Shown here: positions 1-7,845 of the stretch, in pieces
Position numbering within the stretch: the first letter of the stretch is position 1
How the letters are laid out: the number at the start of each line of letters is the position of its first letter
From: Sediminibacterium sp.
GTDB lineage: Bacteria; Bacteroidota; Bacteroidia; Chitinophagales; Chitinophagaceae
DNA length: 13,490 nucleotides
Assembly: GCA_017987615.1 (NCBI GenBank)
Contig: JAGNTI010000001.1
Span: 1-13,490 of the forward strand
Direction: 5' to 3'
Notes under the pieces: generated by a model
What the model was told of the DNA's origin: nothing
The model's database searches: none
What the model saw: the letters and a program-made list of their open reading frames with translations, nothing else
Made by a program: the position numbers and the translations under genes

Positions 1-94
1 TTTATCTAAAGTAAATATTGCTTTTATGACAGCCAATGGTATTGCAAGTGTTATATTTGGTGTACATGTGCTGGTAGCATTATTTTTAAAATAA
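1..94 (+). CDS. C-terminal end of a probable UbiA-family prenyltransferase (partial)
   Basis: Reading from base 2, an open frame of 30 codons ends at TAA 92-94. The visible tail contains NIAFMTANGIASVIFGVHVL followed by a hydrophobic end (VALFLK). From memory this matches the last transmembrane helix of Bacteroidota 4-hydroxybenzoate-polyprenyltransferase-like proteins (UbiA family), integral membrane enzymes that attach a prenyl chain to an aromatic ring in quinone synthesis. The catalytic aspartate-rich motifs lie outside the window, so the assignment rests on this short tail and on the membrane-like composition. The stop is 13 bp before ruvX with no promoter between, so the two are probably co-transcribed. 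It could be another multi-pass membrane protein. Confidence 0.5.
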   Translation, partial: LSKVNIAFMTANGIASVIFGVHVLVALFLK

Positions 95-107
95 ATTTTT
101 TACTCCT

Positions 108-518
108 TTGGCTAGAATACTTTGCATCGATTACGGCGGAAAAAGAACGGGCCTCGCCGTTACCGATCCACTGCAAATTATTGCAACGGGTTTAACAACC
201 GTTGACACCAAAGATTTACACGCCTTTATAAAAAACTATTTACTTACAGAGGCCATCGAACTTATTTTAATTGGTGCGCCCTTAAGTTTAGACAATACAC
301 CTACCCATGCTACGCCGCTTGTTAAGGCAGCTATTGGTCAGCTCAAAAGAACATTCCCTGCCATTCCCATACAAACCGTAGATGAGCGTTATACCTCTAA
401 AATGGCAGTTAGAGCCATGGTTGATATGGGGATGAAAAAAAAGGACCGTCAAAATAAAAAAATGGTAGATGAAATAGCGGCTACCATTATGTTACAGGAA
501 TATTTAGCAAACCGTTAA
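108..518 (+). CDS. ruvX: RuvX/YqgF, putative pre-16S rRNA nuclease (Holliday junction resolvase-like)
   Basis: A 136-residue protein of the YqgF/RuvX family, an RNase H-like-fold nuclease linked in other bacteria to maturation of the 16S rRNA 5' end and first named for its similarity to RuvC-type resolvases. It acts in the cytoplasm. Family signatures are present: the N-terminal strand with D8 in CIDYGGKRTG, the central IGAPLSLDNTPTHATP segment, DERYTS at 92-97, and the C-terminal DEIAA at 121-125; D8, E93 and D121 are the likely catalytic acids. The length is normal for the family. The start is TTG at 108: the frame is closed by a stop at 87-89, no ATG lies between, and the first downstream ATG would remove most of the domain. 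It sits 13 bp behind the preceding gene and is followed by def, a common Bacteroidota order. Confidence 0.93.
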   Translation: MARILCIDYGGKRTGLAVTDPLQIIATGLTTVDTKDLHAFIKNYLLTEAIELILIGAPLSLDNTPTHATPLVKAAIGQLKRTFPAIPIQTVDERYTSKMAVRAMVDMGMKKKDRQNKKMVDEIAATIMLQEYLANR

Positions 519-526
519 GGTCTATT

Positions 527-558
527 TTTGTTGATTGGCATAATTGGGGGTATTTTTG
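527..558 (+). promoter_or_regulatory. Bacteroidota-type promoter for def
   Basis: TTTG at 527-530 (-33 box) and TATTTTTG at 551-558 (-7 box, consensus TAnnTTTG) are separated by 20 nt, the usual spacing in this phylum. It lies between the ruvX stop and the def ATG at 594, giving a leader of about 30 nt. This suggests def is transcribed from its own promoter even though it follows ruvX closely. Confidence 0.65.
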
Positions 559-593
559 CACCTTAATAGCCATTATTCAACAACTCAATTCTC

Positions 594-1172
594 ATGATTC
601 TTCCAATTGTAGCCTATGGGGCCCAAATTTTAAGAAAAGTTAGTGCTTCAATAGACGCCTCTTATCCGTCGCTTCCTAAATTATTGGAAGATATGTGGGA
701 GACCATGTACTCAAGTAATGGGGTAGGGCTTGCCGCGCCTCAAATCAATAAAGACATCCGGTTGTTTGTAATTGATAGTGCTCAAATTTTTGAAAGTTTG
801 GAGCCACACGAAATAGGTAAATACCCGGATGCTCCTGGTGTTAAAAAAGTAATGATCAATGCAAAAATTGTGGATTTGGCTGGTGAAGTTTGGTCTTATA
901 ACGAAGGTTGTTTGAGTATTCCAAATATTAGAGAAGACGTGTCAAGGCATGAAACGGTTACACTAGAATACCAAGACGAAAATTTTAAAACCTATACCGA
1001 AACATTTAATGGCATCACAGCCCGTGTTATTTTACACGAGTATGATCATATTGAGGGTAAATTATTTATCGATTATTTAAAGCCACTACGTAAAAAATTA
1101 CTACAAGGCAAACTCAATGATATTAGTAAAGGCAAGGCGCGTATCGATTACAAAATGATTTTTATTAAATGA
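594..1172 (+). CDS. def: Peptide deformylase
   Basis: A 192-residue peptide deformylase, the cytoplasmic metalloenzyme that removes the formyl group from the initiator methionine of new proteins. All three diagnostic motifs are intact: GVGLAAPQ at 43-50, EGCLS at 104-108 with metal ligand C106, and HEYDH at 148-152 with metal ligands H148 and H152 and catalytic E149. The insertion between motifs 1 and 2 (about residues 63-84) and the basic C-terminal tail fit Bacteroidota versions. The ATG at 594 gives the expected N-terminus (MILPIVAYGAQILRKVS), and a good promoter lies just upstream. Its last bases overlap the start of the next gene (ATGA at 1169-1172), so translation of the two is probably coupled. 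Nothing suggests the enzyme is defective. Confidence 0.97.
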   Translation: MILPIVAYGAQILRKVSASIDASYPSLPKLLEDMWETMYSSNGVGLAAPQINKDIRLFVIDSAQIFESLEPHEIGKYPDAPGVKKVMINAKIVDLAGEVWSYNEGCLSIPNIREDVSRHETVTLEYQDENFKTYTETFNGITARVILHEYDHIEGKLFIDYLKPLRKKLLQGKLNDISKGKARIDYKMIFIK

Positions 1173-2095
1173 TAAAATATACTTGGTTATTACTGATGTT
1201 AATGAGCGGGTCTTTGTATGCACAAGACACGACTATTGCCATCGACAACCAAGCCTTTACTTTATCTGAAGTAGTAGTCAGAAATAATTTTGATTACAAA
1301 CAGGTACTCGAAACCATCAAACAAGACACTACTTTTTACAAGGCATTCAGAAACCTACGCATCATTGGATTTTCTTCTTATAATAGTATTCAAATGCTGG
1401 GTAAAGATGGCGGTATAAAAGCTTCATTAACCAGCAAGACACGTCAAAACCATGTGGGCAATTGCCGCACTATGGACGTGTTGGAAGAGCAAACTACTGG
1501 CGATTTTTATTCGGGCACTGGCAAATACAATTACTTAACGCCAGAACTATACGCTGGTTTATTTTTTACCAAAGGACAAATTTGTGGCGAAAATAATATT
1601 GTAAAAGGTCGCAATTTATTAACCAGTAATAAGTCTGGTATCGAAAAGCACAAAGATCAATTAAAAATGCTTTTTTTTAATCCAGGAAAAAAAATACCGG
1701 GCATCCCATTTATAGGAGACAAGCTGGATTTATATGACGAAGCTGCCCACAAACTATATGATTACCGCCTAGATGTGGTGGATTATAAAGGAACCCTTTG
1801 TTATTTATTTTCTATCAAGCCAAAAGAAGATCTTGGTTTTTTTAAAAGCGACAGGGTGGTGGTAGATCAAATGAATACCTGGTTTGATTTAAAAACCCTA
1901 GAAGTATTAGGCCGTAATTATGCACTAAGTTATAAAGCAGGTGTATACGACTTTGATGTGGCTATGGAAGTAGAAATGACCAAATTTAAAGGTCTTACAG
2001 TGCCTAAAACACTGCGTTATAAGGGCAATTGGGACGTTGTCTTTAAAAAAAGGGAACGGGCAATATTTACCGCCACATTATTTGATTACAATTAG
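1169..2095 (+). CDS. Secreted protein of unknown function, translationally coupled to def
   Basis: I do not recognise this 308-residue protein. Its N-terminus (MIKYTWLLLMLMSGSLYAQ) is a clear Sec signal peptide with cleavage expected after SLYA, so the mature protein should be periplasmic or at the outer membrane. The mature part begins with a short segment (FTLSEVVVRNN) like those that follow carboxypeptidase-regulatory-like repeats in Bacteroidota envelope proteins, then a helical stretch (about 42-65). The C-terminal half is rich in alternating hydrophobic strands (about 190-308). The strand pattern and tyrosine content recall half-barrel envelope proteins of the LolA type, but this is only a visual impression. 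There are no transmembrane helices after the signal and no catalytic motif I can name. It overlaps def by 4 bp and shares its transcript. It converges on the next gene with only 15 bp between stops. Confidence 0.85.
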   Translation: MIKYTWLLLMLMSGSLYAQDTTIAIDNQAFTLSEVVVRNNFDYKQVLETIKQDTTFYKAFRNLRIIGFSSYNSIQMLGKDGGIKASLTSKTRQNHVGNCRTMDVLEEQTTGDFYSGTGKYNYLTPELYAGLFFTKGQICGENNIVKGRNLLTSNKSGIEKHKDQLKMLFFNPGKKIPGIPFIGDKLDLYDEAAHKLYDYRLDVVDYKGTLCYLFSIKPKEDLGFFKSDRVVVDQMNTWFDLKTLEVLGRNYALSYKAGVYDFDVAMEVEMTKFKGLTVPKTLRYKGNWDVVFKKRERAIFTATLFDYN

Positions 2096-2110
2096 GCGAG
2101 CCAAATATAT

Positions 2111-3211
2111 CTACGCCAAAAACTGGTCGTGGATATAGTCCACAACATCAATAAAGCTTTCGTTTTTCTGATAAACAGCCAGTTGCCTGTCAGCCCCTGT
2201 TCCAGCCTTAAATAAGGGGTCAATATTTGAAAGGATATCTCTGCTGCCTAAGTCGTTTAAAGTGTCGTCTACAAAGTCTAGAAGCTCATAAATGAGTGCT
2301 TTGGTTTCCACTTCTGTTTCTTTGCCAAAATCAATGAGTGTTCCTTCAATACCGTACCTACTTGCCCTCCATTTGTTTTCATTAATTAATGAGCGCTGGT
2401 AATTGATGAAATTTAAATTTTGATGCCTTAGCTTATAAATTTTAGCACAAATGGCCTGAAACAATGCAGCAATAACCGTGGTTTCTTTAACTGTTAATGG
2501 TACATCACAAATTCTAAATTCGACGGTATTAAATACCGGGTGCACCCTAACGTCCCACCATATTTTTTTTGCATTGTCTATGCAATTGGTTTTGATGAGT
2601 AGGTTTACATAATTCTCATAATCCTCGATCGTTTCAAAATAATCTGGGATACCTGTTCTTGGAAATTTATCAAACACTTTGGTTCGGTAAGATTTGTATC
2701 CGGTAACTCTACCTTCCCAAAAAGGAGAGTTGGTACTAAGTGCATATACGTGGGGTAAAAAATAACGAGCCGTATTGGCAATATGCATCGCCATTTTTCG
2801 GTCCTGCATACCCACGTGTACGTGTAATCCAAAAATTAAATTACTACGCGCTGCATCCTGTAATTCATTAACAATTTGATTGTATCTAACATGGTCAGTA
2901 ATGAGTTGATGCTGCCAGTGGCTAAAGGGATGTGTACCTGAAGCGCCTACCCATAAATTTAAATCTCCAGCAATGCTTGAAACAATGTTTCTTAATTCTG
3001 TAACTTCTTTATGTGCTTCTTCAATATTACCGCAAATATCAGTGCCTACTTCCACCACGGCCTGATGCATTTCTGCTTTAACCTTGTCTTTGAGTGTTTT
3101 TTGCCCTTCAATAACAATTCGCTGTTCGTGGCTAGTAAGCTCTCTTGTTACAGGGTCAATAACCATGTATTCTTCTTCCACGCCAATAGTAAATTGAGAA
3201 GGGGTATGCAT
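2111..3211 (-). CDS. YbdK-type carboxylate-amine ligase (glutamate-cysteine ligase GCS2 family)
   Basis: A 366-residue member of the GCS2 family (YbdK/EgtA-like), ATP-dependent enzymes that join an amine to a glutamate-type carboxylate. E. coli YbdK has weak gamma-glutamyl-cysteine ligase activity, but the true substrate of most members is unknown. Signatures seen: TIGVEEEYMVIDP at 8-20 (metal/ATP-binding acidic cluster), GLHVHVG at 128-134, STNSPFW at 159-165, TVEFRICD at 229-236 and NENKWRASRYG near 276-286. The length is typical and the chain is intact. The ATG at 3211 puts the GVEEE motif at the expected distance from the N-terminus. It is transcribed alone on the minus strand, separated from the upstream receptor gene by a terminator at 3267-3303. 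A one-mismatch -7 box (TACTTTTA, minus strand, 3242-3249) may drive it. The physiological substrate cannot be read from the sequence. Confidence 0.9.
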   Translation of the reverse strand: MHTPSQFTIGVEEEYMVIDPVTRELTSHEQRIVIEGQKTLKDKVKAEMHQAVVEVGTDICGNIEEAHKEVTELRNIVSSIAGDLNLWVGASGTHPFSHWQHQLITDHVRYNQIVNELQDAARSNLIFGLHVHVGMQDRKMAMHIANTARYFLPHVYALSTNSPFWEGRVTGYKSYRTKVFDKFPRTGIPDYFETIEDYENYVNLLIKTNCIDNAKKIWWDVRVHPVFNTVEFRICDVPLTVKETTVIAALFQAICAKIYKLRHQNLNFINYQRSLINENKWRASRYGIEGTLIDFGKETEVETKALIYELLDFVDDTLNDLGSRDILSNIDPLFKAGTGADRQLAVYQKNESFIDVVDYIHDQFLA

Positions 3212-3266
3212 AAAGTTTTATAGATTAAAATGAACGGGTCTTAAAAGTACCTCGTTTTTCTTACAT

Positions 3267-3303
3267 AAAAAAAGGCCGAATCAATTAAGATTCGGCCTTT
3301 TTT
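3267..3303 (-). terminator. Rho-independent terminator of the outer-membrane receptor gene (symmetrical)
   Basis: A 9-bp perfect stem, GGCCGAATC at 3274-3282 and GATTCGGCC at 3289-3297, with a 6-nt loop (AATTAA). It is flanked by A7 on the left and at least T6 on the right, which also pair. It lies 25 bp past the stop of the receptor gene at 3328, reading on the minus strand, where the T-tract follows the stem. The symmetry means it could also stop transcription on the plus strand. Confidence 0.9.
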
Positions 3304-3327
3304 ATATTTTGGTATTTATGACTTCAA

Positions 3328-6300
3328 TTAGAAGTTAAAACGTAAACCAATTTGACTGATCCATCTTGCAGCGTATGCAGCATTTGTTGTGGTGCTCACA
3401 CTCCATGGAGTTTTGATAGTTGGGTTAAATCTGAAGTTAACAGGAGTTAAATCTGTTGCACTTGCATAACCTCCAAAAGTAAGTAATGGGAAGTTATCGT
3501 TAGATTGGAAATAGTTTCTACCCCAAGTTCTGTTGATCATGTTACCAAAGTTAAACACATCATATGTTAACTGGAATTGGTAACGCTTAGCACCCACTTT
3601 AATGTTAAAGTCTTGTGCAATTTTTAAGTCAACAATGTTTGTGAACGGCGTACGAGAACCATTTCTTTCAGCAAATTTACCACGATTGTTTCTGAGGTAA
3701 GGATTAGACTGAATAAATGCTTCAAACGCATCTTTTTGTTGCTGAGCAGAATACGTTACACCAGCAACAGTGTTTGATGCAAAAGGCATACCAGCTAATT
3801 GCGCTTGAGTAGGGATGAAAAGTAAATCGTTGGTTTCACCAGTGTTTACGTCTCTAACTGGGCTACCAGCATAAGTGTAACTCATTGGTGAGCCTGATTG
3901 ACCTGTATAAGCAAGTGTAATTGTTGTTGCTAAAGTTTTCTTAGCATATTCGAACTTCTTGCTTAAGTAAGTGAAAATTCTGTGACCAGCACTGAAATCA
4001 GAGTTTGAACGACCAATAAAGTTACGTCCGTTTACTGTTTCCATATAACGCCATTGGCTAAAGTTTACAGAACTAGTACCATCGTTAACGGCTACTGCAT
4101 TACCAAATGTATAGTTTACATCAAATGCAAAACCAGTGTTGGTACGCTTGCTTGCTGTTAAAGTAAAGCTATATGAATAACCAGTTTTACCTTGGTTGTT
4201 GCTTAATAAGATAGCGTTATCGTAAGGGTTAGAACCATCAGCATTTAAAGGAATACGACCATTGTTGGTAGTAGAGTAAACGTTTCTGCTTCCAATGCCA
4301 TTTGATACGCCAACTGGAGGAAGTAGGTTAATGTTCGTGTAGTAAATTTCATTTAAGTTTTTACTAAATACACCTTCTAAAGTACCAGACCAACCATTAC
4401 CAAATTTCTTATCAAGTGCAATTGAAGTTCTAAATAATTTAGGTGTGCTAAATTCAGCAGCAACTAAGTTAAGAGGTCCTTTTGTAACACCTGCACCAAC
4501 TTGCGCTGGAGTCCATTGGTTGTTAGGATCAGGTCTGAAACGAATCGTATTTAATTGAGTAGAGTTAGCAGAGTAACCACCCACAAAAATACCATTGTTG
4601 TTGTATAAGCCACCAGGCCATACTAGAGGAATACGTCCAGTAAAGATACCTACACCACCACGTACAATTAGGTTTTCTTCAGGGATCTTGTACGTAAAGC
4701 CAACTCTTGGAGAGATAGCGATAGGTACTTTAGGTGTTAAACCTGATCTAGCTCCTTGTAAATCGTAGTATTGAGAAAACTTAGGGATTGCTACGTTATT
4801 AGTGTAATCGTCAGCCCATGGCTTACTTAAAAACTTGTAGTAGTCTGCACGGATACCAAAGCTTAATGTTAAATTATCTGTAGGTCTTAATTCATCGTTT
4901 AAGAACATAGATCCTTTAGCAATTTTAAATTTAGCAGCAGCATCAGTGTTATCTCCTTTACCATTGTCAACCATAGAAAAACCATATTGGTAGTTTTGCG
5001 GCTTAGCATTGGTTAAAAAGTCGTTTAAGTTTGCATAGGTATAGTTACCAAATGTGTTTTGAATGAATGTGTTAAATACATCATTGTATTCATAATCAAC
5101 ACCAAACTTAAGTGCGTGCTTACCTAAGGTTACTTTAAACTCATCATAGAATGACCAGTTCTTTTGCGTTAATAAGTTTGCAGTTGAACTGTTATCTGGT
5201 CCAAAAATAATTGCACCAGAACCGTCATTGATACGAACTCTTGGAAACGCTTGACCTAATGGACCTCTATCATCATTTACATCTGTGTAAGTAACTAGCA
5301 TTTTATTGCTGGCATTTTTACCTACTAAACTTTTTAATTCTGCAGATGTAGAATTGGTTGTTGTAGGGAACTGGTAACCGTTGTTGTAAAAGTTAATAGT
5401 ACCAGAACTTGAAGTAGACGTATTTAAACGCTCACCTTTTGTGTATCTGTTCGATAAAGACAATTTATGTCTATCGTTAATGTTCCAGTCTAATCTTACA
5501 GTGATACGGTCTGCATTAACTTCTTCTGTGTTATCTAAGAAACCGCCAGCTTCATAGTTGTAGGTAGATTTTAAAGTAGCCGCTAAGCTATTTAAAACGT
5601 TGATGTCTTTGGTGTTACCATTATACTGAGAAAAGTCAAATGGTTGAGGACGAAGATCTCTTTGTAAATCAACGTTTACGAAGTAGAATAATTTATTTTT
5701 TGTAATAGCACCACCTAATCTAAAACCATAAGTTTTTTTGGTGAAGTTATTAAGTCTTGTTGCATTTTCTTTTAAACCAGTTGGTGTTTTACCAGCTAAA
5801 TCTTGGTTTTGTAAGAAGTAGTAAACTGATGCAGAAGTTTTGTTGGTACCTGATCTAGTGATCGCATTGATACCACCACCTGTAAAGTTACCTAGTGATG
5901 CATCAAATGGAGAGATAACAACTTGGAACTGATCAATCGCATCGATAGATAATGGAGCAATAGCAGCTTGACCACCATTGGTACCTGAAGCAGATAAACC
6001 AAATACGTCATTGTTGATTGCACCATCCACATAGAATGCGTTGTAACGGTTGTTCTGGCCTGCAATTGATACAGCACCTTCAGAACCGTTTACCAATTTA
6101 GCTTGAGGAACTGCACGTAAGTAATCGTAAATGTTACGACCTACTGTAGGTAAGTTCGCCATTTTATCACGACCAATTGTAGTTTCAGCACCACCTTTAC
6201 CAGAAGTTTCAGTAGTCTTACGTAAAGAGCTAACTGTTACATTTCCGAGGTTGTTTACTTTAGAGGCAAGCGCGAAATCAACTTTTAACACATCACCTAA

Positions 6301-6594
6301 GCTAAGGTAGAGGTCAGTCTTTTTTTCGTTTGCATAATTTAAAAAAGAAACTTCAACAATGTATGGACCACCAGGGTTCATATTGCTGATGTCAAAACGG
6401 CCACCTGCACGGCTCTGTACACGGTAGGTTGTACCGGTAGGCTCATGGGTTGCTGTTACGGTTGCGCCAACTAATACCTCACCGGTATTTGTTTTAACAG
6501 AACCACTCAGGCTACTGGTGGTGTTCTGTGCTAGTGCAAATGCAGGTAGGATTAATACCGCAAGTACAAATTGCAAGAGTTTTTTACTAAGCAT
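3328..6594 (-). CDS. Oar-like TonB-dependent outer-membrane receptor with N-terminal carboxypeptidase-regulatory-like domain
   Basis: A 1088-residue outer-membrane protein. The signal peptide (residues 1-22, ending FALAQ) is followed by a carboxypeptidase-regulatory-like beta-sandwich (about 26-110, with SGSVKTNTGEVLVGATVTAT and the AGGRFDISNMNPG turn). Next come a plug-like region (about 130-250, with GRNIYDYLRAVPQA, FYVDGAINNDVFG and GGGINAITRSGTN) and a long run of beta strands with aromatic girdle residues. It ends in RFNF, the terminal aromatic signal for barrel insertion. This order matches the Oar family named from Myxococcus, which is widespread in Bacteroidota and of uncertain cargo; Oar-type proteins have been linked to surface adhesion and signalling and to TonB-dependent uptake. 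No SusD-like lipoprotein, sensor or sigma/anti-sigma pair is next to it, so it appears monocistronic, with a promoter upstream and its own terminator. Confidence 0.92.
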   Translation of the reverse strand: MLSKKLLQFVLAVLILPAFALAQNTTSSLSGSVKTNTGEVLVGATVTATHEPTGTTYRVQSRAGGRFDISNMNPGGPYIVEVSFLNYANEKKTDLYLSLGDVLKVDFALASKVNNLGNVTVSSLRKTTETSGKGGAETTIGRDKMANLPTVGRNIYDYLRAVPQAKLVNGSEGAVSIAGQNNRYNAFYVDGAINNDVFGLSASGTNGGQAAIAPLSIDAIDQFQVVISPFDASLGNFTGGGINAITRSGTNKTSASVYYFLQNQDLAGKTPTGLKENATRLNNFTKKTYGFRLGGAITKNKLFYFVNVDLQRDLRPQPFDFSQYNGNTKDINVLNSLAATLKSTYNYEAGGFLDNTEEVNADRITVRLDWNINDRHKLSLSNRYTKGERLNTSTSSSGTINFYNNGYQFPTTTNSTSAELKSLVGKNASNKMLVTYTDVNDDRGPLGQAFPRVRINDGSGAIIFGPDNSSTANLLTQKNWSFYDEFKVTLGKHALKFGVDYEYNDVFNTFIQNTFGNYTYANLNDFLTNAKPQNYQYGFSMVDNGKGDNTDAAAKFKIAKGSMFLNDELRPTDNLTLSFGIRADYYKFLSKPWADDYTNNVAIPKFSQYYDLQGARSGLTPKVPIAISPRVGFTYKIPEENLIVRGGVGIFTGRIPLVWPGGLYNNNGIFVGGYSANSTQLNTIRFRPDPNNQWTPAQVGAGVTKGPLNLVAAEFSTPKLFRTSIALDKKFGNGWSGTLEGVFSKNLNEIYYTNINLLPPVGVSNGIGSRNVYSTTNNGRIPLNADGSNPYDNAILLSNNQGKTGYSYSFTLTASKRTNTGFAFDVNYTFGNAVAVNDGTSSVNFSQWRYMETVNGRNFIGRSNSDFSAGHRIFTYLSKKFEYAKKTLATTITLAYTGQSGSPMSYTYAGSPVRDVNTGETNDLLFIPTQAQLAGMPFASNTVAGVTYSAQQQKDAFEAFIQSNPYLRNNRGKFAERNGSRTPFTNIVDLKIAQDFNIKVGAKRYQFQLTYDVFNFGNMINRTWGRNYFQSNDNFPLLTFGGYASATDLTPVNFRFNPTIKTPWSVSTTTNAAYAARWISQIGLRFNF

Positions 6595-6613
6595 AAGTTT
6601 GATTTTTCAGCTG

Positions 6614-6646
6614 CAAAGAAAACGAATATTCCGCTACTAATTTCAA
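6614..6646 (-). promoter_or_regulatory. Probable promoter of the Oar-like receptor gene
   Basis: On the minus strand the -7 box reads TTTCTTTG (6614-6621), one mismatch from TAnnTTTG, with TTG at 6644-6646 as a -33 box and a 22-nt spacer, slightly long. It lies about 20 nt ahead of the ATG at 6594 and downstream of the phoH terminator, which is where the receptor gene needs a promoter. Confidence 0.5.
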
Positions 6647-6696
6647 CAGAGTATTAACAAATCGGTACTTTTTAGGTAAAAACTCAGTTTTTTAGC

Positions 6697-6722
6697 AAAA
6701 AACCCCCTTTTTGAGGGGGTTT
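6697..6722 (-). terminator. Rho-independent terminator of phoH
   Basis: Inverted repeat CCCCC (6703-6707) and GGGGG (6715-6719), extended by A/T pairs on both sides to about 8 bp, with a 7-nt loop (TTTTTGA). On the minus strand the stem is followed by a T-run (complement of 6697-6702). It lies 36 bp past the phoH stop at 6759. Confidence 0.85.
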
Positions 6723-6758
6723 AAGTGTTGAGAAGGGGTATTTAGTAGGTTGCAAAGG

Positions 6759-7739
6759 CTATCTTTTGCCATAGGCTTCCTCTTCTTTTTCGTGTTCTTT
6801 ATCATAGGCCTTGATGATGGCTTTCACCAATTTGTGTCTTACCACGTCTTCTTCGGTTAGGGCTATATGAGAAATTCCGTCAATATTTTGCAAAATTCGG
6901 CTCGCTTTTTCAAGTCCGCTGCGCATATTTCGGGGTAAATCTATTTGGGTAGGGTCCCCAGTAATAATGGCTTTTGCATTCGCGCCAATACGTGTTAAAA
7001 ACATTTTTAATTGCAGGTCATTGCTGTTTTGTGCTTCATCTAAAATGATAAATGCATTGTCTAGTGTTCTTCCGCGCATGTAGGCAAGTGGCGCAATTTC
7101 GATGGTGCGCGTACTCATGTAATAGCCTAATTTTTCGGCAGGAATCATGTCGTCAAGTGCATCATATAAAGGACGCAAATACGGATCAATTTTTTCTTTT
7201 AAATCGCCAGGTAAAAAACCTAAACTTTCTCCTGCTTCTACAGCAGGTCTTGTTAAAATTATTTTTTTAACGACTTTGTTTTTAAGTGCACGCACTGCAA
7301 GTGCTACTGCGGTATATGTTTTACCGGTACCAGCGGGTCCTATGGCAAAAACGATATCGTTTTTATCGGCGGCAGCCACCATTTTTTTCTGATTCGGTGT
7401 TCTTGCTCTTACCGTTTTTCCGTTAGGGCCAAACACTAAAATATCATTTGGATTTTTATCTATAAAATGATCGACAACTTCAGCGTCATCACCGCCTAAA
7501 ATTTGTTCGAAATAAGATTCACTTAAATGACCGTTGCGTTCTAAGTATTGCAGTACTAAACTTACTTTTTCCTTAGCGATATCAATTTGTTCTGGTGCGC
7601 CACTTAATTTTAATTGTGTGCCACGCGACAAAATTTTTAGAAGGGGGAATCTCTTTTTTAAAACGTCTAATTTTCCGTTGTTTACGCCAAAAAATTCGAT
7701 GGGGTTTACGGAGTCTAGGTTGATAATTGTCTCTGTCAA
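6759..7739 (-). CDS. phoH: PhoH-family ATPase (PhoH-like/YbeZ)
   Basis: A 326-residue PhoH-like P-loop NTPase. An N-terminal KH-like RNA-binding region (about 1-80) is followed by the ATPase domain with Walker A GPAGTGKT at 134-141, the RPAVEAGE segment at 164-171, GFLPGDLKEK at 174-183, Walker B FIILDEAQN at 230-238 and GDPTQIDL at 261-268. This is the YbeZ-type architecture, a partner of the endoribonuclease YbeY in RNA processing and ribosome quality control in other bacteria; no ybeY is in view here. The charged tail (KEHEKEEEAYGKR) is typical. The start is TTG at 7739, giving MTETIINLDSVNPIEFFGVNN: the frame has a stop about 36 bases upstream with no ATG between, and a consensus promoter lies just ahead. 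It is probably monocistronic, ending at the hairpin at 6697-6722. Confidence 0.95.
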   Translation of the reverse strand: MTETIINLDSVNPIEFFGVNNGKLDVLKKRFPLLKILSRGTQLKLSGAPEQIDIAKEKVSLVLQYLERNGHLSESYFEQILGGDDAEVVDHFIDKNPNDILVFGPNGKTVRARTPNQKKMVAAADKNDIVFAIGPAGTGKTYTAVALAVRALKNKVVKKIILTRPAVEAGESLGFLPGDLKEKIDPYLRPLYDALDDMIPAEKLGYYMSTRTIEIAPLAYMRGRTLDNAFIILDEAQNSNDLQLKMFLTRIGANAKAIITGDPTQIDLPRNMRSGLEKASRILQNIDGISHIALTEEDVVRHKLVKAIIKAYDKEHEKEEEAYGKR

Positions 7740-7767
7740 CTTGCTTGGTTTTAGTGAGGTAGTTATC

Positions 7768-7799
7768 CAAATTTAACTAATTGGACACTACTTCTCCAA
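7768..7799 (-). promoter_or_regulatory. Bacteroidota-type promoter of phoH
   Basis: On the minus strand, TTG (7797-7799) is followed after 21 nt by TAAATTTG (7768-7775), a full match to the TAnnTTTG -7 consensus. It is placed about 29 nt ahead of the TTG start of phoH and supports that start. Confidence 0.65.
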
Positions 7800-7845
7800 G
7801 CCTTATTTATAAACAAATTGTGAATATTTTTTTAAACAATAAGGC
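7800..7845. repeat. Inverted repeat between rpe and the phoH promoter
   Basis: GCCTTATT (7800-7807) and AATAAGGC (7838-7845) are a perfect 8-bp inverted repeat around a 30-nt AT-rich interior. It starts right after the rpe stop codon and ends next to the -33 box of phoH. It could be a weak rpe terminator, although no T-run follows on the minus strand, or an operator for phoH. Chance is possible in DNA this AT-rich. Confidence 0.3.

Noticed and set aside
3011..3223. 70-codon plus-strand open frame opposite the start of the ybdK-like gene
   Set aside because: It is antisense to the conserved GCS2 N-terminus and its composition is that of a shadow frame.
3267..3303. Hairpin considered as a repeat or small RNA
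   Set aside because: Stem, flanking A and T tracts and position after the receptor stop are fully explained by an intrinsic terminator.
7147..7392. Plus-strand frame opposite the PhoH Walker A region
   Set aside because: It is antisense to the invariant P-loop region of phoH, with no independent coding evidence.
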